Below the pieces are notes generated by a model, which saw nothing but the letters and a program-made list of their open reading frames with translations, ran no database searches and had not been told where the DNA came from. Shown piece by piece: positions 32,598-38,503 of a DNA stretch of 38,503 bases; within the stretch, counting starts at the first letter, position 1, and each line of letters starts with the position of its first letter. Source of the DNA: an uncultured Treponema sp. (GTDB lineage Bacteria > Spirochaetota > Spirochaetia > Treponematales > Treponemataceae). Where the stretch lies: NCBI GenBank assembly GCA_946535985.1, contig CAMNDY010000017.1, forward strand, positions 1 to 38,503, written 5' to 3'. Position numbers and translations under genes: made by a program.

Positions 32598-34316
32598 ATG
32601 ACAGCATTATTAATCATTCTTGCTGCGATCGCTTTGCTTGTAATCGGCTATGTAGTTTACGGCTCATGGCTTGCAAAGCAGTGGGGCATTGACCCTACAA
32701 AGAAAACACCTGCCTTTGAAAAACAAGACGGCGTTGATTATGTTCCGGCAAAACCTGCCGTACTGATGGGACACCACTTCTCATCAATTGCAGGAGCTGG
32801 TCCAATTAACGGTCCTATTCAGGCTGCCGTATTTGGTTGGGTTCCGGTATTCCTCTGGTGTGTAGTTGGAGGAATTTTCTTTGGTGGACTTCAGGATTTT
32901 GGTTCTCTCTTTGCTTCTATCCGCCACGACGGAAAATCTGTAGGAGAAATTATTAAGGATTCTATGGGTTCAAGAGCAAAAAAGCTTTTCATTATTTTTG
33001 CCCTCCTCGTCCTTATTCTTGTAATTGCTTCATTTGTAAACGTAGTTGCAGGTACCTTCTTTACAGCTTCAGATGCTGCAAAAACATTTGGCTTTGTAAC
33101 AAACCCAACAGGTGCTCAGTCAACAGCTATGATTTCGCTCCTCTTTATTGTTCTTGCTGTAGTATACGGTATTCTTACAAACAAGTGTGGTCTTAAGACT
33201 CTTCCTGCTACAATCATTGGTATTGTTGGAATTGTTGCTATCACTATCATTGGTTTGAAAGTTGGTTTTGCAATGACACGTACTGCATGGATTGTATTCA
33301 TTGGTATTTATATTGCCGTTGCTTCTCTTGTTCCAGTATGGATTTTGCTGCAGCCACGTGATTATCTTTCATCATTCCTTCTTTATGCTATGATGCTGCT
33401 TGCAATCATTGGTATTGTTGGCTCAGCTTTCACTGGTAACGCTACCTTTAATATTCCAGCCTTTACAGGATGGAAAACTGGTATTGGAACAATGTTCCCT
33501 GCTCTCTTTATTACTGTAGCTTGTGGTGCATGTTCTGGTTTCCACTCATTGATTTCTACAGGTACTTCTTCTAAACAGCTTGATAACGAAAAGAATGCTA
33601 AGGCTATTGGTTATGGTTCAATGCTTATTGAATCTGCCCTTGGTATTATTTCTTTGATTGCTGTTGGTATGGTATTCGAAAAATATAAGGCAGGCGGATT
33701 TGGTTCTCCTTCTGCAGCCTTTGGTGCCGGTCTTGCAGTTCTTTTTGGAAAAGAAGGTTCTACAGTTTATAACACAATCTTTGCTTTGCTTACTCTTGCA
33801 GTTTCTGTATTTGCTTTGACTTCTCTTGATACAGGTACACGTTTGAGCCGCTTTATGTTCAGTGAACTCTTCCTTAAAGAAGACGAAGCTACATGGAAAG
33901 ATGCTAAGGGAATCCGTAAGCTTCTTGCAAACCCACTCTTTGGTACAGCTATCATGGTAGTGATTGGTTGTATTCTTGGTGGACTTAAGCTCAGCGCAAT
34001 CTGGGGACTCTTTGGTGCTGCCAACCAGCTCCTTGCAGGTATTGCTTTGATGGCAGTTGCTGCATGGCTTGGAGAAGCAGGAAAGAACAACAAGATGTTC
34101 TTTATTCCAATGATCTTTATGCTTGCTGCTACATTGACTTCTCTTGTTATGACAATCATCAACAAGATTAAGGCAATGGCTACAGGTGCTAAGGGTGCCT
34201 TCTTCTGGGGCAACTGGTTCCAGTTGATATTTGCTTTGGCAATGACTGTACTTGCAGTTATTCTTGTAGTAGAAGGTGTTCAGACTTTCGCTAAACAGGC
34301 AAAAAAAGCTGAATAA
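32598..34316 (+). CDS. cstA: CstA-family carbon starvation / pyruvate or peptide transporter
   Basis: 572 residues, about fifteen membrane helices, shorter than E. coli CstA (701) and typical of the compact anaerobe type. Signatures are MGHHFSSIAGAGPINGPIQA near 58, GGIFFGGLQDFGSLFASIRH, CGACSGFHSLISTGTSSKQL near 315 and SLDTGTRLSRFMFSE near 415. E. coli homologues import pyruvate (BtsT, CstA) or peptides. The ATG at 32598 is 4 nt after a GGAGGA site; the TTG at 32586 lies inside it. A terminator follows after 26 nt. Codons are enriched in GGT, GCT and CTT, suggesting good expression. Confidence 0.92.
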   Translation: MTALLIILAAIALLVIGYVVYGSWLAKQWGIDPTKKTPAFEKQDGVDYVPAKPAVLMGHHFSSIAGAGPINGPIQAAVFGWVPVFLWCVVGGIFFGGLQDFGSLFASIRHDGKSVGEIIKDSMGSRAKKLFIIFALLVLILVIASFVNVVAGTFFTASDAAKTFGFVTNPTGAQSTAMISLLFIVLAVVYGILTNKCGLKTLPATIIGIVGIVAITIIGLKVGFAMTRTAWIVFIGIYIAVASLVPVWILLQPRDYLSSFLLYAMMLLAIIGIVGSAFTGNATFNIPAFTGWKTGIGTMFPALFITVACGACSGFHSLISTGTSSKQLDNEKNAKAIGYGSMLIESALGIISLIAVGMVFEKYKAGGFGSPSAAFGAGLAVLFGKEGSTVYNTIFALLTLAVSVFALTSLDTGTRLSRFMFSELFLKEDEATWKDAKGIRKLLANPLFGTAIMVVIGCILGGLKLSAIWGLFGAANQLLAGIALMAVAAWLGEAGKNNKMFFIPMIFMLAATLTSLVMTIINKIKAMATGAKGAFFWGNWFQLIFALAMTVLAVILVVEGVQTFAKQAKKAE

Positions 34317-34342
34317 TTAATTCAGTGTAAAAACTGAACTAT

Positions 34343-34380
34343 AAAAGGATCTGATGTTTAAAGCGTCAGGTCCTTTTTTT
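34343..34380 (+). terminator. Intrinsic terminator of cstA
   Basis: AAAAGGATCTGATG and CGTCAGGTCCTTTT pair with two G-U pairs around the loop TTTAAAG, followed by a T tract. A smaller hairpin TTCAGT/ACTGAA lies just upstream at 34321-34338. Confidence 0.88.
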
Positions 34381-34406
34381 TACTTAATTACTTTATTAAA
34401 AAAAAG

Positions 34407-34434
34407 TTGTTTTTTGGCATTTTTATAGTAAAAT
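34407..34434 (+). promoter_or_regulatory. Possible promoter of the HD-GYP gene
   Basis: TTGTTT (34407-34412) and TAAAAT (34429-34434), 16 nt apart. The leader of about 20 nt has no good ribosome site before the ATG at 34460, so translation may be weak. Confidence 0.4.
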
Positions 34435-34459
34435 ATTAAGTAGAGAAAAAAGTAAAAAA

Positions 34460-35878
34460 ATGTCAAAAGATATGTTAATAATTGCGAATATCACTTTAGA
34501 TATATATAATGCCGTTCTTGGTATTATATTAATCATATCAACAATTATTCGACATGTAATAAAACGCAAAGTCCGAATCTGGTTTCTTTTAATGATAAGT
34601 GCAAATATCATTATGTCTCTTGCAGATATTTTTACCTGGATTTTTGAGGGAAATGCAAACCCTCACAATTTTATTATCCTGCCAATTGCAATGTTCATTT
34701 TTTATATAATGACATTTGGAATTATATTCTGTTCAGGCTTTTATATTATCAATTCCCTTAATAAAGACAAATACAGTAAAGTATTCAAAATCTCTTTAAT
34801 TGTTAGTGCAGTTATATATTATATAACACTTTTGCTCACCCCCTTCTTTGGTATACTTTACAGCATTGATGAAAATAATATTTATTCAAGAGGAAAATAT
34901 TTTATAATTCCAATAATCCTTGATACTCTTTTATATTTTCATTGCTTTGCCTATATGATTATCAACAGAAAAACAATTCATCGAGATAAAGTTTTTCCAA
35001 TTTTAAGTTTTTTAATTTTCCCCCAGATTCTCCAGATAATCCAACTTTTATATTATGGAATTTCTCTTGTAAACACAGGTTATACCATTGCCTTTCTGAT
35101 AATGTTTATTGAGGCTAACAGAAATCTGGAACAAACTCTTGACAGCACAGAATCGCAGCTAAGTGAAAAAGAAGTTGAACTTATCCGCCAGGTACATGAG
35201 GCGCAAAATACAAAGCTCGAAGTTATCAAGATGCAGAATCACACAATTGAAAGTCTTTCGAACCTTGTTGAAAACCGTGATGCAGATACCGGTGAACATG
35301 TAAGAAGAACAAGAGCCTATGTTGAACTTATTGCAGTTCAGCTTATGAAAAACAACAGATATCCAGAAACAATAACACCACGCTATATAAGATTTTTAAA
35401 ACGCGCAGCTCCAATGCATGATATTGGAAAAATTGTTGTAGCTGATTCAGTTTTAAAAAAGCCGGGACGTTTTACACCGGAAGAATTTGAATTAATGAAA
35501 AAACATACTTCGGAAGGTGGAAGAATTGTACATGAAATTTTAGATGGATATGAATCTACCGAATACATTCAAATCACAGCCAACATCGCCACCTACCATC
35601 ACGAAAAATGGGATGGCTCCGGCTACCCTCTCGGCCTCAAAGGAGATAAAATTCCTCTATGCGCCCGAATCATGGCCGTAGCCGATGTTTTCGATGCTCT
35701 GGTCTCTCCAAGAGTGTACAAATCTCCAATGTCCTACGAAGAAGCCTTCGCCATCATCACCACCAGCGCCGGCACCCACTTTGACCCCATCATAGCCACC
35801 GAATTCCTAAACATCAAAGAAAAAACCATAGCCGTCACCGAAAGCTTCAAACAAAACAAATACGATATAACAGAGTAA
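34460..35878 (+). CDS. Membrane HD-GYP domain protein, probable c-di-GMP phosphodiesterase
   Basis: 472 residues. Six to seven membrane helices (about 6-215) form an N-terminal sensor, with a coiled coil at about 220-265 (ESQLSEKEVELIRQVHEAQN). HD-GYP spans about 270-450: NRDADTGEHVRRTRAY, MHDIGKIVV (HD pair), then HHEKWDGSGYPLG, and CARIMAVADVFDAL. By family it hydrolyses cyclic di-GMP, which controls spirochaete motility. All visible metal ligands are present. The last 105 codons (from about 35555) switch to C-ended codons, unlike the rest of the gene. A heptamer repeat follows directly. Confidence 0.92.
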   Translation: MSKDMLIIANITLDIYNAVLGIILIISTIIRHVIKRKVRIWFLLMISANIIMSLADIFTWIFEGNANPHNFIILPIAMFIFYIMTFGIIFCSGFYIINSLNKDKYSKVFKISLIVSAVIYYITLLLTPFFGILYSIDENNIYSRGKYFIIPIILDTLLYFHCFAYMIINRKTIHRDKVFPILSFLIFPQILQIIQLLYYGISLVNTGYTIAFLIMFIEANRNLEQTLDSTESQLSEKEVELIRQVHEAQNTKLEVIKMQNHTIESLSNLVENRDADTGEHVRRTRAYVELIAVQLMKNNRYPETITPRYIRFLKRAAPMHDIGKIVVADSVLKKPGRFTPEEFELMKKHTSEGGRIVHEILDGYESTEYIQITANIATYHHEKWDGSGYPLGLKGDKIPLCARIMAVADVFDALVSPRVYKSPMSYEEAFAIITTSAGTHFDPIIATEFLNIKEKTIAVTESFKQNKYDITE

Positions 35879-35884
35879 AAAAAA

Positions 35885-35940
35885 GCAGTTAGCAGTTAGC
35901 ATGTAGCAGGTAGCAGGGGGCAAGGGGGCGGCCAGCCCCC
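35885..35940. repeat. Degenerate heptamer tandem repeat and GC-rich hairpin
   Basis: Units GCAGTTA, GCAGTTA, GCATGTA, GCAGGTA, GCAGGGG, GCAAGGG run from 35885 to 35926. They lead into a small stem GGGGGC (35924-35929) / GCCCCC (35935-35940), loop GGCCA. It begins 6 nt after the HD-GYP stop codon. GC content is far above that of the surroundings. Confidence 0.75.
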
Positions 35941-35985
35941 AAGTTCATTTCCACTAAAACAAATATTCACTGATACTGAAGGCAC

Positions 35986-36134
35986 CGGGCAAGAGGGATT
36001 TGAACCCCCGACATGCGCTAAATCGGAAATCCGTTAAAAAAAATTGCGCCAGCAATTTTTTAGGATTCTCCGACCAAGCGCTCCGAGCGAGCCGGCGAGC
36101 GAGGCCTGACAGGATGTCGGGGGCCCCATGCCCG
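35986..36134. repeat. Composite inverted repeat with duplicated tRNA-Pro 3' end
   Basis: 35986-36014 is an exact 29-nt copy of the T-arm and acceptor 3' strand of tRNA-Pro (36174-36202). CCCCCGACAT (36005-36014) pairs with ATGTCGGGGG (36114-36123) and CGGGCA (35986-35991) with TGCCCG (36129-36134). Nested inside, GCGCT (36015-36019) pairs with AGCGC (36077-36081), TCGGA with TCCGA (36069-36073), and AAAAAATTGC (36038-36047) with GCAATTTTTT (36052-36061). The 36077-36123 part is GC-rich. Confidence 0.8.
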
Positions 36135-36143
36135 CGGTTAAAC

Positions 36144-36169
36144 AAAAAAGCTCACCTATTCGGTGAGCT
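36144..36169 (-). terminator. Intrinsic terminator of tRNA-Pro
   Basis: On the minus strand GCTCACC and GGTGAGC form a 7-bp stem around GAATA, followed by TTTTTT. It begins 4 nt after the tRNA discriminator base. Confidence 0.9.
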
Positions 36170-36172
36170 AAG

Positions 36173-36245
36173 TCGGGCAAGAGGGATTTGAACCCCCGAC
36201 ATCCTGGTCCCAAACCAGACGCGCTACCAGCTGCGCTATTGCCCG
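36173..36245 (-). tRNA. tRNA-Pro(UGG)
   Basis: A 73-nt cloverleaf on the minus strand. Acceptor CGGGCAA/TTGCCCG, D-arm GCGC/GCGC, anticodon stem TCTGG/CCAGG with loop TTTGGGA (anticodon TGG), T-arm GGGGG-TTCAAAT-CCCTC, discriminator A at 36173. CCA is not encoded. TGG can read all four Pro codons with suitable modification. Confidence 0.96.
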
Positions 36246-36256
36246 TTGGTTTATAT

Positions 36257-36285
36257 AATATATACTAAATCACATTTTTGTTCAA
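36257..36285 (-). promoter_or_regulatory. Promoter of tRNA-Pro
   Basis: On the minus strand TTGAAC (36280-36285) and TATATT (36257-36262) are 17 nt apart, placing the start about 5 nt before the tRNA. Confidence 0.8.
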
Positions 36286-36308
36286 TAGCTTAACAGGTCT
36301 TTTTTATA

Positions 36309-36400
36309 AAAAAAATACCGGACACTCCCGTAGAAAAAGCCCTCGCGCAACAAAGGGCGTTGCACTCGGGCTTTTTCTACTCCGTATCCGGTATTTTTTT
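36309..36400. repeat. Hairpin element B (related to A and C), probable thrS terminator
   Basis: Outer stem AAAAAAATACCGGACAC (36309-36325) with GTATCCGGTATTTTTTT (36384-36400), one mismatch. Bulge 5' TCCC (36326-36329) against 3' TCC (36381-36383), as in A and C. Inner stem GTAGAAAAAGCCC (36330-36342) with GGGCTTTTTCTAC (36368-36380). The 25-nt loop holds GCAAC/GTTGC and differs from the A/C loop. It lies 50 nt after the thrS stop codon and would end that transcript. Confidence 0.82.
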
Positions 36401-36450
36401 AATCTAATCTGTTACAAACTGAACAAAATATTTATTATATATTATCTAAA

Positions 36451-38205
36451 CTATATCCCGATAAAGTGTGTATTTACTTTATCCTCAACGTAGGCGATGA
36501 AGTCATCAAGCTTCATTGTTTCCTGTGGCTTCTGGCTGGAGTAGCGGTAGCGGACACATACGGTGCCTTCGTCTTTTTCTTTCTGGCCTACTACGAGGAT
36601 ATATGGAGTCTTGTGTTCCTGTGAAATACGCTTAATCTTAGCCTTCATATTCTCATCTTCAAGATATGCATTTGAACGGATATCATGAGCAAGAAGTGCA
36701 TCATTAATCTCTTTTGCATAATCATCAAAGTCGCTGCTGATAGGTACAACTGCAACCTGTTCAAAAGCAAGCCAGGTTGGGAAAGCGCCTGCAAAGTTTT
36801 CTATAAGAATGCCCATGAAGCGTTCAAAAGAGCCCAGAATAGCACGGTGAAGCATTACCGGATGGTGCTTCTGGTTATCGGCACCAATGTAGGTTGCATC
36901 AAGGCGTTCTGCACTTGGAAGCTGGTAGTCTACCTGAATAGTACCACACTGCCATTCGCGGCCAATACAGTCATAAAGCTTAAACTCAAGCTTTGGACCG
37001 TAGAAGGCACCCTCACCCGGCTGAATTTCATATTCAAGTCCTGCTTCGTGACAGGCATCGCTAAGCTGTTTTTCGGCCCTTTCCCAGGTTGCAAGGTCAC
37101 CAACGTGATCTTCAGGCATTGTAGAGAACTTTACAACAAGGTCATTAAAACCAAAGTCGTGATATACATTCTTCAAAAGCTTACAGAATTTTGCTACTTC
37201 TGCACCAAGCTGATCTTCTGTACAAAGAATATGTGCATCATCCTGAACAAAGCCGCGGACACGCATTACTCCATGAAGAGTTCCACTTGGTTCATTACGA
37301 ACATCATGTCCAAACTCTGCAAGTCGGAGAGGAAGATCTTTATAAGAACGCTGACGGCTCTTGAAAATCTCAAGGGCTCCCGGACAGTTCATAGGCTTAA
37401 TGGCAAACATACGCTTTTCACTTTCTGTGATAAACATATTCTGCTGATAGTGTCCCCAGTGACCTGAACGTTCCCACAAGGATTTTGGCATAATTGCAGG
37501 TGTATTAACTTCCTGATATCCGTCGCGACGAACCATCTTGCGCATATAATCCTGCATAACTGTATAAACAGTCCAGCCGTTTGGATGCCAGAAAATCTGA
37601 CCCGGGTCTTCAGGATCAAGATGGAACAAATCCATTTCCTGACCGATTTTACGGTGGTCACGTTTTTCGGCTTCTTCCATCATCTTGATGTAATTCTGAA
37701 GATCATTTGGTTTTTCAAAACAAACTGCATATACACGAGTAAGCATTGGACGGCTTGAATCTCCACGCCAGTAGGCGCCGGCAACTTTATCAAGTTTGAA
37801 GGCCTGTCCATTAATTTCTTTTGTATTTGCAACGTGAGGACCACGGCACAAATCTAAAAAGCCATCCTGCTCGTAAGTTGTAATAACTGCATCTGCAGGA
37901 AGATCATTTATAAGTTCTACCTTATATGGTTGGTCTGCAAAAAGTTTAAGAGCTTCTTCTTTAGAAACTTCCTTGCGTACAAAGTCATGATTACCTGCAA
38001 GAATGCGGCGCATTTCTTTTTCTACTGCAGGGAAATCTGTTTCGGTGAATTTGGTGGTTGTTGGGAATTCAAAGTCATAATAAAAGCCATTGTCGATAGC
38101 TGGACCAATAGCGATTTTTGTTCCCGGATAAATCTTTAAGATTGCTTCCGCCATTACGTGTGCACATGAGTGCCTGATGATTTGCAATTTTTCATTAACT
38201 GCCAT
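36451..38205 (-). CDS. thrS: Threonyl-tRNA synthetase lacking the TGS domain
   Basis: 584 residues. It charges tRNA-Thr. The editing domain starts at once with [20 protein letters not shown] (HxxxH) and [11 protein letters not shown]. The catalytic class II core has [25 protein letters not shown] (motif 2) and [16 protein letters not shown] (motif 3), with the Cys/His/His zinc ligands. Residues about 480-584 are the anticodon-binding domain ([20 protein letters not shown]). E. coli ThrRS is 642 residues; the 58 missing ones equal the TGS domain. An in-frame TAA just before the ATG and an AAGGAG site confirm this start. No T-box leader is seen. Confidence 0.96.
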   Translation of the reverse strand: MAVNEKLQIIRHSCAHVMAEAILKIYPGTKIAIGPAIDNGFYYDFEFPTTTKFTETDFPAVEKEMRRILAGNHDFVRKEVSKEEALKLFADQPYKVELINDLPADAVITTYEQDGFLDLCRGPHVANTKEINGQAFKLDKVAGAYWRGDSSRPMLTRVYAVCFEKPNDLQNYIKMMEEAEKRDHRKIGQEMDLFHLDPEDPGQIFWHPNGWTVYTVMQDYMRKMVRRDGYQEVNTPAIMPKSLWERSGHWGHYQQNMFITESEKRMFAIKPMNCPGALEIFKSRQRSYKDLPLRLAEFGHDVRNEPSGTLHGVMRVRGFVQDDAHILCTEDQLGAEVAKFCKLLKNVYHDFGFNDLVVKFSTMPEDHVGDLATWERAEKQLSDACHEAGLEYEIQPGEGAFYGPKLEFKLYDCIGREWQCGTIQVDYQLPSAERLDATYIGADNQKHHPVMLHRAILGSFERFMGILIENFAGAFPTWLAFEQVAVVPISSDFDDYAKEINDALLAHDIRSNAYLEDENMKAKIKRISQEHKTPYILVVGQKEKDEGTVCVRYRYSSQKPQETMKLDDFIAYVEDKVNTHFIGI

Positions 38206-38265
38206 AATTTAACTCCTTAAAATACAACCAAATTCACCATATATGTATTGTATTTTTGAATAAAT

Positions 38266-38294
38266 ATTATAATGAATTGCGGGAAATAATACAA
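38266..38294 (-). promoter_or_regulatory. Possible promoter of thrS
   Basis: Perfect -10 TATAAT (38266-38271) on the minus strand, 17-nt spacer, and weak -35 TTGTAT (38289-38294). The leader would be about 54 nt. Confidence 0.6.
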
Positions 38295-38321
38295 TTGCAC
38301 AAATGTGATTGGATCATATAT

Positions 38322-38410
38322 AAAAAAATGCTCCCGCGAAGTTTTGCCTTTTGCTCCACTAAAGGAAGAGGACGTTCCGCAAAAGTCAAAACTTCGCTCC
38401 GCATTTTTTT
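38322..38410. repeat. Hairpin element C (89 nt, paired twin of element A)
   Basis: Outer stem AAAAAAATGC (38322-38331) with GCATTTTTTT (38401-38410). Bulge 5' TCCC (38332-38335) against 3' TCC (38398-38400). Inner arms of 19 nt: GCGAAGTTTTG, one mismatch, CTTTTGC (38336-38354 with 38379-38397). The 24-nt loop (38355-38378) matches element A at 19 of 24 positions. It follows the stop of the partial gene at 38415 and can act as its terminator. Confidence 0.85.
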
Positions 38411-38414
38411 AATA

Positions 38415-38503
38415 TTAGTTCCGGGAAACAATTCCGACCGATTCTATCTCTCCACCCTTATGAATGTTTTCAAGCATTACATCAGTAATAGTAATCTTGT
38501 ATT
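38415..38503 (-). CDS. 3' end of an unidentified gene
   Basis: On the minus strand an open frame enters from the right edge and ends with TAA at 38415-38417, giving about 29 codons (KITITDVMLENIHKGGEIES, then VGIVSRN). The other two minus frames carry stops. Element C follows 4 nt after the stop. Too little is visible to name a family; it could be chance, but the position just before a terminator-like hairpin supports a real gene. Confidence 0.5.
   Translation of the reverse strand, partial: YKITITDVMLENIHKGGEIESVGIVSRN

Noticed and set aside
35986..36060. Possible second tRNA gene
   Set aside because: Only the T-arm and acceptor 3' strand are present; no anticodon or D-arm follows.
36278..36493. 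71-codon open frame over element B
   Set aside because: Runs through the hairpin into antisense thrS DNA; no start signals.
36685..37467. 260-codon open frame on the plus strand
   Set aside because: Antisense of thrS with no family resemblance and no start signals.
38206..38330. T-box riboswitch upstream of thrS
   Set aside because: No specifier stem, no T-box sequence (AARGGUGG-like) and a leader of only about 54 nt from the likely promoter.

Overview
The window reads as chromosomal DNA of a host-associated Treponema-like spirochaete. Diagnostic genes are a FlaA periplasmic-flagellar sheath protein, a spirochaete-type radical SAM/SPASM protein and a FlaA-GerMN-amidase neighbourhood. Base composition is AT-rich, with A/T-ended codons in most genes. 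The species cannot be named from sequence alone. The tRNA-Pro and tmRNA genes do not encode their 3' CCA.

Layout. 1-8910 (minus): a tightly overlapping six-gene operon (spiro-SPASM radical SAM protein, GT2-like glycosyltransferase, a three-module PseF/SpsF-PseG/SpsG-methyltransferase fusion, an ATP-grasp ligase, an Amidase_3 cell-wall amidase, a GerMN protein). It is followed by flaA, which has its own strong promoter and is cut by the left window edge. I infer a link to flagellin glycosylation. 8969-12256 (plus): xseA-xseB-mutL, for DNA repair. 12264-15884 (minus): two TPR envelope proteins, one with a long Ala/Thr/Lys-rich histone-like N-terminus. 15986-19029 (plus): a TPR protein with a C-terminal Mrr-like segment, a metallophosphoesterase and a ParB/Srx-fold protein. 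19076-21690 (plus): a partner-switching module (GAF-SpoIIE phosphatase, STAS antagonist, HATPase kinase) closed by a terminator, then a second, membrane 7TM-SpoIIE phosphatase to 23855. 23905-24278: tmRNA with an unusually long acidic tag. 24320-31785 (minus): MEMO-family lipoprotein, secreted KPVIYLYP-type protein, Hsp33, membrane metallophosphoesterase, MATE transporter and acyltransferase. 32074-34316 (plus): a small unknown protein and a CstA-family transporter. 34460-35878 (plus): HD-GYP membrane protein. 36173-36245 (minus): tRNA-Pro. 36451-38205 (minus): thrS without a TGS domain. The right edge holds the last codons of one more minus-strand gene.

The most unusual material is non-coding. 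Two elements at 31852-31940 and 38322-38410 are both exactly 89 nt and have the same stem, bulge and loop geometry. Their 24-nt loops are nearly identical, but the stem sequences differ and pair anyway. A related larger hairpin lies at 36309-36400. Downstream of tRNA-Pro there is a 29-nt exact copy of the tRNA 3' end plus an inverted partial copy, forming a composite hairpin of about 150 bp. A heptamer tandem repeat lies next to it. A small palindromic repeat (core CCTTCGACARGCTCAGG) has inserted in frame into mutL and into the C-terminus of the ATP-grasp gene.

No gene-free stretch exceeds 300 bases. The longest are 31786-32073 (hairpin element A and a promoter), 35879-36172 (heptamer repeat, composite hairpin, terminator), 36246-36450 (tRNA promoter, element B) and 38206-38414 (thrS promoter, element C). 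I saw no CRISPR array, rRNA, transposase or integrase gene.
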